Assembly (NCBI RefSeq): GCF_009901955.1
Contig: NZ_WUTS01000001.1
Coordinates: forward strand, 1,149,566-1,213,565
DNA from: Halomonas icarae
Lineage (GTDB): Bacteria; Pseudomonadota; Gammaproteobacteria; Pseudomonadales; Halomonadaceae
DNA: 64,000 bases
Direction of reading: 5' to 3'
Shown here piece by piece: positions 1-7,105 of the stretch (position 1 is its first letter; each line of letters starts with the position of its first letter). Under the pieces are notes generated by a model. It was not told the origin of the DNA. It did not search any database and saw nothing but the letters and a program-made list of their open reading frames with translations. The position numbers and the translations under genes are program-made.

Positions 1-400
1 CGATCGGCAGCAGTCCGTAGAGCAGCAGCGCCACGATGATCGGCCAGGTGCCGAAGCCAAGTACCGGCACGGCCAGGGCCAGTACCGCCACCGGGGGAAA
101 GGTCTGACCCATGGAGGCGACCTGGGCCACCAGGGGCAGAAAGTCGCGACCAGCGGGACGGGTCACCAGGATTGCCGCCCCGACGCCCACCACCACCGCC
201 AGGCTGGAGGCGATCGTCACCACCTGCAGATGACGCAGCAGCAGGGTCAGCAGGTCGGCCTGGGGATAAAGCACCCGGCGCGCCTCGGGCTCGCTCCAGC
301 GCAGCAGCGGCTCGAGCCACTCGCCTCCCGTGGCGAGCACCAGCAGCAGGACGAGCCAGGTCAGCGGCGCGACCCAGCGCTTGAGGCATCTCGCGATCAC
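1..400 (-). CDS. yehW: Osmoprotectant ABC transporter permease, YehW-like (partial)
   Basis: Inner-membrane permease of a betaine-type ABC importer, cut by the left edge of the window so only about 133 N-terminal residues are visible. Reading the minus strand from a GTG at 400, the protein begins MIARCLKRWVAPLTWLVLLL, a first membrane segment. A later stretch containing MGQTFPPVAVLALAVPVLGF resembles the start of the binding-protein-dependent permease domain. The GTG overlaps the TGA of the ATPase gene (GTGA), so it is translationally coupled and last in the operon. The order binding protein, long permease, ATPase, short permease is that of E. coli yehZYXW. The YehW assignment rests mainly on this order; an OpuCB-type label would fit equally. 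Confidence 0.8.
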   Translation of the reverse strand, partial: MIARCLKRWVAPLTWLVLLLVLATGGEWLEPLLRWSEPEARRVLYPQADLLTLLLRHLQVVTIASSLAVVVGVGAAILVTRPAGRDFLPLVAQVASMGQTFPPVAVLALAVPVLGFGTWPIIVALLLYGLLPI

Positions 401-1353
401 CTGTCACGGCCCTCCGAAAGGCCGGCGCCGACGATGCCGCGAAGCGAGATCTCCCCCACCGGCATGTCCTCGTCATCCACCACCGCCAGACGCTCGACGC
501 GTTCACGGAACATCATCGCCAGGGCCTGGTGGAGGGTCGCCTCCCGGGCGATCCTGGCCTGGGGCAGCAGCCGCGGCGACAGGGGGCGCATGCGCTCGAC
601 GACCGGCGTGATGGCCGCCTCCTTGAGGCCTCGATCATCGCCCCCCAACAGCGACGCCACGAACGCATCGGCCGGCGCTCGCAACAGCTCGAGCGGCCTG
701 CCCTGCTGAACGATGCGCCCCGCCTTCATGACCACCAGGCGGTCGGCCAGGGCCAGGGCCTCATCCATATCGTGGGTGACGAAGACGATGGTCTTCTGCA
801 GGCGCGCCTGCAGGTCGCGCAGTTCGACCTGGAGCCCCTCCCGAGTGATCGGGTCCAGGGCGCCGAAGGGCTCATCCATCAGCAGGATATCGGGGTCCGC
901 CGCCAGTGCCCTGGCCACCCCCACGCGCTGGGCCTGGCCACCGGAGAGCTGGGCCGGATACTTGTCGGCGAACTGCTCGACCGGCAGGCCCAGCAGCGCC
1001 ATCAACTCCTCGACACGCTCGGTGACCCGGGCAGCAGGCCACTTCAGCAGCCGCGGCACCAGGCCGATATTGCGGGCCACGCTCCAGTGGGGAAACAGCC
1101 CCGTGCTCTGGATCGCATAGCCGATACGCCGGCGCAGTACTCGGCCATCGAATTCGCGGATGGGGCGGCCATCGATATGGATCTCGCCACCATCATGCTC
1201 GATCAGGCGGTTGATCATGCGCAGGGTGGTGGACTTGCCGCACCCCGAGGTGCCCACCAGAGCACACAGCTCGCCTCGGTTCACCGTCAGCGAGATGGCA
1301 TCCACCGCCGTTTCGCTACCGAAGCGCTTGGTGACGCTCTTGAGTTCGATCAT
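397..1353 (-). CDS. yehX: Osmoprotectant ABC transporter ATP-binding protein, YehX-like
   Basis: Cytoplasmic ATPase that powers import of glycine betaine or a related compatible solute. The 318-residue protein has Walker A GTSGCGKST near residue 35, the ABC signature LSGGQAQRVGVARA near 135, and Walker B ILLMDEPFGALDP near 155. A C-terminal extension (about residues 255-315) resembles a single CBS-like module, as in OpuCA/YehX/ProV-type ATPases, where CBS domains can sense ionic strength. The ATG overlaps the stop of the upstream long permease (ATGA), and its own stop overlaps the start of the next permease. Length fits YehX (about 308 residues). Solute specificity cannot be read from sequence. 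Confidence 0.9.
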   Translation of the reverse strand: MIELKSVTKRFGSETAVDAISLTVNRGELCALVGTSGCGKSTTLRMINRLIEHDGGEIHIDGRPIREFDGRVLRRRIGYAIQSTGLFPHWSVARNIGLVPRLLKWPAARVTERVEELMALLGLPVEQFADKYPAQLSGGQAQRVGVARALAADPDILLMDEPFGALDPITREGLQVELRDLQARLQKTIVFVTHDMDEALALADRLVVMKAGRIVQQGRPLELLRAPADAFVASLLGGDDRGLKEAAITPVVERMRPLSPRLLPQARIAREATLHQALAMMFRERVERLAVVDDEDMPVGEISLRGIVGAGLSEGRDR

Positions 1354-2531
1354 TCGATGGTTCCCGTGGTCTGGCCGGCGCGGTGATCCAGACGCCGCGT
1401 CAGTGCGCCCAGCAGCGCATCGACGGCCAGGGCCATGGCCAGGATCGGCAAGGCGCCGAGCAGCACCAGATCCATGGCCGCCTGGCCCAGCCCCTGGAAG
1501 ATGAAGGTGCCCAGGCCGCCGGCGCCGATCAATGCCGCCACGGCGGTCAGGCCGATCGCCTGGACGGTGGTGATCCGCACCCCCTCGAGCACCACCGGAA
1601 GCGCCAGGGGCAGGCGTACCTGGCGAAAGACCTGGCCGCGGCTCATGCCCATGCCACGCGCCGCCTCGAGCACGCCGGGCTCCACCCCCGAGAGGGCAAC
1701 GAAGGTGTTGCGCACCATGGGCAGCAGACTATAGCCCAGCAGCGCCAGAAAGGCCGGCGCCCAGCCGATACCACTGACGCCCAGCGCGGAAAGCCAGTCG
1801 AAACGGGCCGACAGCCAGGCCAATGGCGCCAGCAGCAGGCCGAACAGTGCCAGACTGGGAATGGTCTGCAGGAAGTTGAGCAGCGCAAAGCCCAGGCGTT
1901 CGACCCGCGGGCTCTGACGCATGGCCAGGGCGATGGCCGCCCCCAGCAACAGGCTCATGCCCACGGCACCGCCCACCAGCAACAGATGCTGGACCAGGGC
2001 CTCGCCGAAGGCCTCTTCCCGCCCCGCAAGCTCCTGCCGGAGCGCCAGCGACTCGAGCCCCTTGCCCGCCAGCCACCAGCCGGCCAGCACCGGCACGAGC
2101 GAAAGCGCCAGCCGCCAGCCGGCCAATGCCAGCCGGGTACGCAGTTCGATCAGCAGCAGCGAGAGCCAGAACAGCATCAGCCACCAGGCGGCACCGATCC
2201 CGACCCGAGCCTGGGGCAGCTCGGGGTCGAGGTGTTGCTGCGCCATCAGTGCCAGCCAAAACGGCAAGGCCGCCAACAGCAGCAGGGTCAAGGCCAGCGC
2301 CACCCGATAGCCTGAACGCGTGGGCCGCCAGGCCACCGCCAGCAGGCCCAGCAGCGGCAGACAGCTGACCATCGCCAGCGACCAGCCCACAGCCTGGGCA
2401 AGCAGATAGGCATCGCCTGGCACGATACGGTTGGGCGCGATGCTACCCAGCGGCAGCCACAGCCAGGTGACCAGTGCCGTCACCGCCAGCGTCGGCACCA
2501 CGCGATTGACCGGCGCTTCCCTGCCCGGCAC
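1350..2531 (-). CDS. yehY: Osmoprotectant ABC transporter permease, YehY-like
   Basis: Integral membrane permease of 393 residues, close to E. coli YehY (about 385). The N-terminal half carries several hydrophobic segments (about residues 12-30, 40-65, 75-100, 110-130, 140-160). The C-terminal half is the permease fold, with AALIGAGGLGTFIFQGLG matching the loop that contacts the ATPase. The start is GTG at 2531, four bases after the stop of the binding-protein gene and preceded by AAGGAG. The gene overlaps the following ATPase gene by 4 bp. The extra N-terminal membrane domain separates YehY from the short permease at the left edge. Confidence 0.87.
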   Translation of the reverse strand: MPGREAPVNRVVPTLAVTALVTWLWLPLGSIAPNRIVPGDAYLLAQAVGWSLAMVSCLPLLGLLAVAWRPTRSGYRVALALTLLLLAALPFWLALMAQQHLDPELPQARVGIGAAWWLMLFWLSLLLIELRTRLALAGWRLALSLVPVLAGWWLAGKGLESLALRQELAGREEAFGEALVQHLLLVGGAVGMSLLLGAAIALAMRQSPRVERLGFALLNFLQTIPSLALFGLLLAPLAWLSARFDWLSALGVSGIGWAPAFLALLGYSLLPMVRNTFVALSGVEPGVLEAARGMGMSRGQVFRQVRLPLALPVVLEGVRITTVQAIGLTAVAALIGAGGLGTFIFQGLGQAAMDLVLLGALPILAMALAVDALLGALTRRLDHRAGQTTGTIE

Positions 2532-2535
2532 CCGC

Positions 2536-3447
2536 CTACTCCTTCAGCTGAGAGAGGAAGTCGGCGGCCACGTCCGCCGGGGGGCGTCCGTTCACCGCCA
2601 CTTCGCCATTGAGCCGCTGCAGGGTATCGAGATCCAGCGCCGCGAAGAGCGGTGCCAGCAGATCATCGATCTCCGGCCAGGCCTCGAGCACCTCGCTGCG
2701 TACCACCGGAGCCGGCTGGTAGATCGGTTGCACCCCCAGGGTATCCTCCAGCACCACCAGGTCCAGCGTCTTCAAGCCACCATCGGTGCCGTAGGTCATG
2801 GCGGCATTCACCCCGCTGGTCTGCTGGGCGGCGGCGCGCATGGTCGAGGCGGTATTGCCCCCGGAGAGCACCAGCAGCTGGTCGTCAGCGAGCTCGAAGC
2901 CATAGGCCTCCTGGAAGGCGGGCAGAGCCTGCTCGGATTCGACGAACTCGGCACTGGCGGCCAGCTTGAACGTCTCGCCCTCCGCAAGGTAGGTCGCCAG
3001 ATCCTCCAGGGTGGTCAGGTCGTGGTCGCGTGCCAGCTCGCCCCGCACGCTGATCGCCCAGGTATTGTTGGCCGCCGCCGGCGCCAGCCATGTCAGGCCA
3101 TTCTCGGCGTCCCGTTCACGCACCGTCTCATAGGCGGCCTGGGCATCGTGCCAGACGTCACTGCCGGTCATGTCGAAGAAGAAGGCACCGTTGCCGGTGT
3201 ACTCGGGATAGAGGTCGATCTCGCCGGCCAGCAGCGCCTCGCGCACGATGCTGGTGGCCCCCAGCTGCAGCCGCTCCTCCACCTCGACGCCGCCCGCCTC
3301 GAGGCGCTGGACGATCAACTCCCCCAGCACCGAGCCTTCGGTATCGATCTTGGATGACACCGTAACCGGCTCCTGGGCCTGCAGCGGCGTGGCGCCGAGC
3401 GAAACCGCGGCGGCGATGGCAGCGAGGGAAAACAGGGGTCGTTGCAT
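2536..3447 (-). CDS. osmF: Periplasmic glycine betaine-binding protein, OsmF/YehZ-like
   Basis: Substrate-binding protein of the ABC importer, 303 residues, with a Sec signal peptide (hydrophobic core AAIAAAVSLGA, likely cleavage after LQAQ). The mature part has the OpuAC-like fold: VSSKIDTEGSVLGELI at the start and EIDLYPEYTGNGAFF, the segment that in this family precedes the aromatic ligand box. Related proteins bind quaternary amines. It is first in the four-gene minus-strand operon. The 111-bp gap to the divergent gene at 3559 must hold both promoters. E. coli YehZYXW is a low-affinity betaine system that is not strongly osmoregulated; whether this copy behaves alike is unknown. Confidence 0.87.
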   Translation of the reverse strand: MQRPLFSLAAIAAAVSLGATPLQAQEPVTVSSKIDTEGSVLGELIVQRLEAGGVEVEERLQLGATSIVREALLAGEIDLYPEYTGNGAFFFDMTGSDVWHDAQAAYETVRERDAENGLTWLAPAAANNTWAISVRGELARDHDLTTLEDLATYLAEGETFKLAASAEFVESEQALPAFQEAYGFELADDQLLVLSGGNTASTMRAAAQQTSGVNAAMTYGTDGGLKTLDLVVLEDTLGVQPIYQPAPVVRSEVLEAWPEIDDLLAPLFAALDLDTLQRLNGEVAVNGRPPADVAADFLSQLKE

Positions 3448-3558
3448 GACGGAATACCACCTGACGGATCATGGATGTACCCTGAGTATAAGAAAACTCG
3501 GGAATACCTGCAGCCCATCGCCGCCACCGCACACTGCGCCAAAGAACAGGATACTTGC

Positions 3559-4587
3559 ATGCCCACCGACGCACCGCCCCTGCTGGATCACTGCCACCAC
3601 CCGCTGGTGCGCGACCTGGCGTGGCTGCTGCTGGCCCCCGACCTGATCGCCATGCCCTGGCCCGGACGCCCGAGCCGGGAGCAGCTGGGCCTGCAGGATG
3701 ACGACCGTACCGCCGACTGGCTGGATCAGCTGGAGGCCTGGCCCCGAGCACTGGAGAGCCAGGTGGGCGACGCGCTGCAGGGGCGCATGGGGCTCTACCA
3801 TGAGCGCCTCTGGCAGTTTCTGCTCGATACGGCACCGGGCACGGAGCTCCTGGCCCACAACCTGCCCATCCTCGACGGCAAGCTGACACTCGGCGAGCTC
3901 GACCTGCTCTACCGGTGCCATGCCGAGGCGTCGATCACCCATCTCGAGGTGGCCATCAAGTTCTATCTCGGGCTGGTGGAGAGTCCGGGGGACGAATACG
4001 CTCAGGCCCGCTGGATCGGACCCGGTGGCGCTGACAGCCTGGCCGGCAAGCGCGAGCACCTGCATCGCCACCAGCTGCGGATGACCGAACGGCCCGAGAC
4101 CCTCGCTGCCATCAAGGCCACACTGGCACAACCTGGCGACCGTGGAGAGGCGCTACCGAGCCTGACCAGCCGGGTCGCCATGCCCGGCGTGCTCTTCACC
4201 CCCTGGCACCACCCCCTGCCACCCCCGAGAGAGGCAACCCAGGATCACCTGCGGGGTCTCTGGCTGCACTGGCGCGACTGGCATCGCTTTCGCGACGGCC
4301 TGCCACGCGGCACCCGGGGTACCAGGCTTCTCAAGCCGCACTGGCTTGCCCTGCCCCGGCCCGAGCATCTTCAGCCGCTTCGCGAACTGGAAGCCCGGCT
4401 TGTCGTCTACTTCCGAACGCCTGCCCCGCCATTGCAGATCGCCCTGTGGCACCCCGAGGCCGGCTGGCGACGCCTGTTTATCGTCGCCGACGACTGGCCG
4501 CGCCAGATACCGCTGCCGCCACCGCCTATTGCACCACGGCCTTCGCTGAGCGGCATGTCGGAGGCTCCCCAAGGGTATCCACAGTGA
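3559..4587 (+). CDS. DUF1853-family protein of unknown function
   Basis: Predicted cytoplasmic protein of 342 residues with no signal peptide or membrane segment. I recognise the DUF1853 pattern: an early HPLVRDLAWLLLAPDLI segment, then GLYHERLWQFLL, and a charged core ending LEVAIKFYLGL near residue 145. Members are widespread in gammaproteobacteria but I know of no defined role. The frame is open further upstream, but the ATG at 3559 gives the family's usual start, and the upstream residues look unlike protein. It is divergent from the osmF operon and ends 80 bp before hipB, in front of the hipBA operators. Confidence 0.75.
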   Translation: MPTDAPPLLDHCHHPLVRDLAWLLLAPDLIAMPWPGRPSREQLGLQDDDRTADWLDQLEAWPRALESQVGDALQGRMGLYHERLWQFLLDTAPGTELLAHNLPILDGKLTLGELDLLYRCHAEASITHLEVAIKFYLGLVESPGDEYAQARWIGPGGADSLAGKREHLHRHQLRMTERPETLAAIKATLAQPGDRGEALPSLTSRVAMPGVLFTPWHHPLPPPREATQDHLRGLWLHWRDWHRFRDGLPRGTRGTRLLKPHWLALPRPEHLQPLRELEARLVVYFRTPAPPLQIALWHPEAGWRRLFIVADDWPRQIPLPPPPIAPRPSLSGMSEAPQGYPQ

Positions 4588-4591
4588 GCCC

Positions 4592-4664
4592 TATCCCTAA
4601 AGGCGGATAATGTGCAAAAATCCCCTATAGAGGATATACTCCATATTATCCGCTTAAAGGGATA
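4592..4664 (+). promoter_or_regulatory. Three tandem HipB-type operators upstream of hipBA
   Basis: Two perfect matches to the E. coli HipB operator TATCC-N8-GGATA occur at 4592-4609 and 4647-4664. A one-mismatch copy (AATCC-N8-GGATA) lies between them at 4619-4636. The sites start 27 and 28 bp apart, and the last ends 3 bp before the hipB ATG at 4668. A candidate -10 TATACT at 4635-4640 overlaps the middle site and lies 18 bp from a weak -35 TGTGCA at 4611. This geometry predicts that HipB, alone or with HipA, covers the promoter and represses the operon. Confidence 0.85.
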
Positions 4665-4667
4665 AAA

Positions 4668-4928
4668 ATGAAGATCACCTCCCCGGGCATGCTTTCGCAT
4701 GCCCTGAAGAACGCGAGGCGAGAGCGTCATCTGACACAACACGCCACCGCTGAGCTGGCCGGGATCAAGCAGGCAACCGTATCCGGGTTCGAGAACCACC
4801 CAGAGCGAAGCCAGATCGAGACTCTCTTCAAGCTACTGTCGGCGCTGGAGCTTGAGTTGTACGTTGGCGAACGCGACCCGGCCGGTGGCATCACGGGGGG
4901 TGACGAGGGCTGGGATCAGGAGTGGTAG
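4668..4928 (+). CDS. hipB: HipB-like antitoxin, XRE-family repressor
   Basis: An 86-residue DNA-binding protein, close to E. coli HipB (88). It is a Cro/C1-type helix-turn-helix: ALKNARRERHLTQHATAELA, then GIKQATVSGFENHP as recognition helix, then QIETLFKLLSALELELYV, the short strand that forms the dimer interface in HipB. As antitoxin it should bind and neutralise the HipA kinase and repress its own operon through the TATCC-N8-GGATA sites just upstream. Its stop lies inside the start region of hipA (7-bp overlap), so the two are translationally coupled. Confidence 0.9.
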   Translation: MKITSPGMLSHALKNARRERHLTQHATAELAGIKQATVSGFENHPERSQIETLFKLLSALELELYVGERDPAGGITGGDEGWDQEW

Positions 4929-6235
4929 ACTTGACGAGTCTGACCGTCGCGATGAATGGGATCGAAGTCGGGACCCTGAGCCTGGCCCGCTCTGGCGCCA
5001 TGACTTTTCGATACCGGCCGGAGTGGCTCAAGCGCCCCGGCGCCCGGGCCATCTCTTTGTCGCTGCCACTCACCATGGCAGCGTATCGGGGTAAGGCCGT
5101 CTACAACTTCTTCGACAACCTCCTCCCGGACTCGGAGGCAATACGCGCTCGCCTGCAGGCACGATTTCAGGCCCCTACCCGACACCCGTTCGACCTGCTT
5201 GCCAGCATCGGCCGCGACTGTGTCGGCGCGATCCAGCTCTACCCACACGACATGACGATGCCTGATGTGCGGCGCGTGGTCGCCGAGCCGCTGGATGAGC
5301 GCGCCATCGAGGCCCTGCTGGTGGGCTACCAGGACACGCCGCTGGGAATGGGTCGGAATCAGGACTTCCGCATCTCACTGGCGGGAGCCCAGGAAAAGAC
5401 AGCCTTGCTCTGGTACCAGGGAGCATGGCAGCGCCCTGCAGGCAGTACGCCGACCAGCCATATCTTCAAGCTGCCGATCGGCTTTCTGGAGCACAGCAAT
5501 ATCGATCTGCGCCGGAGTGGCGAAAACGAGTGGCTGTGCCTTCAACTGCTGAAAGCCTTTGGAGTGCCCGTGGCAGAGGCCGAGCTTGCGCGATTCGGCG
5601 CACAACAGGTACTCGTGGTCGAGCGGTTTGATCGGCGCTGGGCAGAAGATGGCTCATGGCTCATGCGTCTCCCTCAGGAAGATTTCTGCCAAGCGCTGGG
5701 CGTGGCCCCAGCACTGAAGTATGAAAGCGATGGTGGTCCCGGCATCCATGCCGCCCTGCGGCTGTTGCGCGGCTCCCAGCAGGCAAGACTGGACCAGGAT
5801 CTCTTCTTCAAGGCCCAGTTACTCTTCTGGCTATTGGCCGCTATCGACGGCCATGCCAAGAACTTCAGCCTCTTCCTCGAGCCGGGCAGCGCTTACCGGA
5901 TGACGCCGTTATATGATGTCATATCAGCCTACCCTCTCATGCGCCAGGGCAGCATGGCACCCGAGAGAGCCAAGATGGCAATGGCAGTGAAGGGCAAGAA
6001 CCGACATTACCGCTGGGCAAGGATGGAGCCGAGGCATTTTGTCCATACCGCAGATCAGGCTGGATTCTCGATTGAGCGAGTCACCGCCATGATCCAGGAG
6101 ATTGCCGAGCGGGCTGATACGATCGTCGCTGATGTCGACGGCCGCCTGCCTGCCGACTTTCCCGCGGCCACCAGCGAACCAGTTTTCGAAGGTATTCTCC
6201 AGCAAACGGCAAGGCTGAAGGCTTTTCTCGCATGA
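4922..6235 (+). CDS. hipA: HipA-family serine/threonine kinase toxin
   Basis: Kinase toxin of a type II module. E. coli HipA phosphorylates glutamyl-tRNA synthetase and induces persistence. This 437-residue protein matches the family length (440) and keeps the key residues: ISLAGAQEKTALL with the autophosphorylated serine at residue 152 (150 in E. coli), the catalytic motif AIDGHAKNFS with Asp309, and the metal-binding MTPLYDVIS near 332. The N-terminal HipA subdomain (about residues 5-105) is complete. The start is GTG at 4922, inside hipB. No key residue is missing, so the kinase is probably active. The target is inferred by homology only. Confidence 0.92.
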   Translation: MVDLTSLTVAMNGIEVGTLSLARSGAMTFRYRPEWLKRPGARAISLSLPLTMAAYRGKAVYNFFDNLLPDSEAIRARLQARFQAPTRHPFDLLASIGRDCVGAIQLYPHDMTMPDVRRVVAEPLDERAIEALLVGYQDTPLGMGRNQDFRISLAGAQEKTALLWYQGAWQRPAGSTPTSHIFKLPIGFLEHSNIDLRRSGENEWLCLQLLKAFGVPVAEAELARFGAQQVLVVERFDRRWAEDGSWLMRLPQEDFCQALGVAPALKYESDGGPGIHAALRLLRGSQQARLDQDLFFKAQLLFWLLAAIDGHAKNFSLFLEPGSAYRMTPLYDVISAYPLMRQGSMAPERAKMAMAVKGKNRHYRWARMEPRHFVHTADQAGFSIERVTAMIQEIAERADTIVADVDGRLPADFPAATSEPVFEGILQQTARLKAFLA

Positions 6236-6251
6236 GCGAGATCGCATGTCT

Positions 6252-6291
6252 GCTCCCCGCCCCAAGGGCTGAGGCACCAGAGGCGGGGAGC
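6252..6291 (+). terminator. Hairpin after hipA
   Basis: A perfect 10-bp inverted repeat, GCTCCCCGCC and GGCGGGGAGC, separated by 20 bases, lies 17 bp after the hipA stop. It has no T-run on either strand, so it is only a possible terminator or mRNA-stabilising hairpin between hipA and the convergent cytochrome pseudogene. Confidence 0.4.
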
Positions 6292-6365
6292 GACGTCAAC
6301 AGCTGTCTATGAGATTTCGCGCCCAAGGAACTGCCGGTCTCGGCTAACACCCTGGGTGGGCAGTG

Positions 6366-6686
6366 TCAGAGCGAGCTGTAATAGGCCGCCAGGTCGGCGA
6401 TATCCTGATCGCTCAGGTTGGCCGCCTCGGGCGTCATCACCGCGGCCATGCCACCGGCACGCTGCCCCTCGCGATAGGCCTAGAGGGCGCTCTCCAGATA
6501 GGTGGCGGACTACCCCGCCAGGTTGCCGGCGGTCCCCTGGCCCTCGGCATCATGGCAGGCCACGCAGCTGGCGATCTTCTCGCTCCCGGCCTGGGCGTCG
6601 CCGGCGACGCTGGCCGAGCCGGAGAACGCCGCCACGGACAACAGCAGCACCGCTGCCGAGCCTTTAACGCGCAATTTGATCATCAT
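6366..6686 (-). pseudogene. Class I c-type cytochrome gene interrupted by two in-frame amber codons
   Basis: A small periplasmic monohaem cytochrome with signal peptide (GSAAVLLLSVAAFSGSASVAG), haem motif CVACH near residue 42, and the C-terminal [20 protein letters not shown], which supplies the methionine ligand and last helix. The frame is open except for TAG at 6510-6512 and 6480-6482. Both fall where relatives have glutamine (NLAG-stop-SATYLESAL-stop-AYREG), so each is explained by one CAG to TAG change. There is no frameshift, and the natural stop is at 6366. The start is ATG at 6686 or 6683 behind AGGAGAGG. The location, divergent from the molybdoenzyme operon, suggests it was that enzyme's electron carrier. 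A pseudogene is most likely; amber readthrough is the alternative. Confidence 0.75.
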
Positions 6687-7105
6687 CCTCTCCTCATCAT
6701 CTGACCGGGTCATGGCAAGGTTCGCCACAAGGCCACTGTTTAACGTCAGGGCTCCTTGTATACAAGACGTCCTCCCCCCTCATCGCATTGCTTTATTGAT
6801 GCACATCAACCCTACCTCAGATCACGCTGTGCCAAGGCAGTTTTGCGCTAGCCCAGCGGTATACGACGCCTATAATCCGAGGCGACCTGATTAGCCAAGG
6901 TGGCCGATAACACCAGCCATTTTCCCTGACAGACCGCACTCCTCCTGGCACGACATTCGATCCTGCTCCGGTGTAACGCGGTACCCGACCACCCGGCTTG
7001 CCAGACATCAGTTGTTGATCAGTCAACGTTAATAAATGCCGTGCTACGTGCTTCATCGCTGCTGCGGTTCCACGGCCGGCGATGGCCCTTGATGAGGAGA
7101 GAACC
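6687..7105. other. Divergent control region between cytochrome pseudogene and molybdoenzyme operon
   Basis: About 420 bp with no convincing gene. It contains a perfect FNR/ANR box at 6796-6809, a self-complementary CTTGTATACAAG at 6754-6765, a TATAAT at 6871-6876 that could serve the plus-strand operon, and the ribosome-binding site GAGGAGAG just before the ATG at 7106. A long 5' leader for the operon is implied if the TATAAT is used. Confidence 0.55.
6796..6809. promoter_or_regulatory. FNR/ANR-type anaerobic activator site
   Basis: TTGATGCACATCAA is an exact match to the FNR-family consensus TTGAT-N4-ATCAA. It is palindromic, so it can act in either direction. It lies 310 bp before the molybdoenzyme start and 110 bp before the cytochrome start. 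Its centre is about 80 bp upstream of the start predicted from the TATAAT at 6871-6876, compatible with an upstream (class I) activator position. Known family logic: oxygen-labile Fe-S FNR proteins switch on anaerobic respiratory genes. Confidence 0.75.

Noticed and set aside
7014..7026. Second FNR-like site TTGAT-CAG-TCAA
   Set aside because: Spacing and second half-site do not fit TTGAT-N4-ATCAA; too weak next to the perfect site at 6796.
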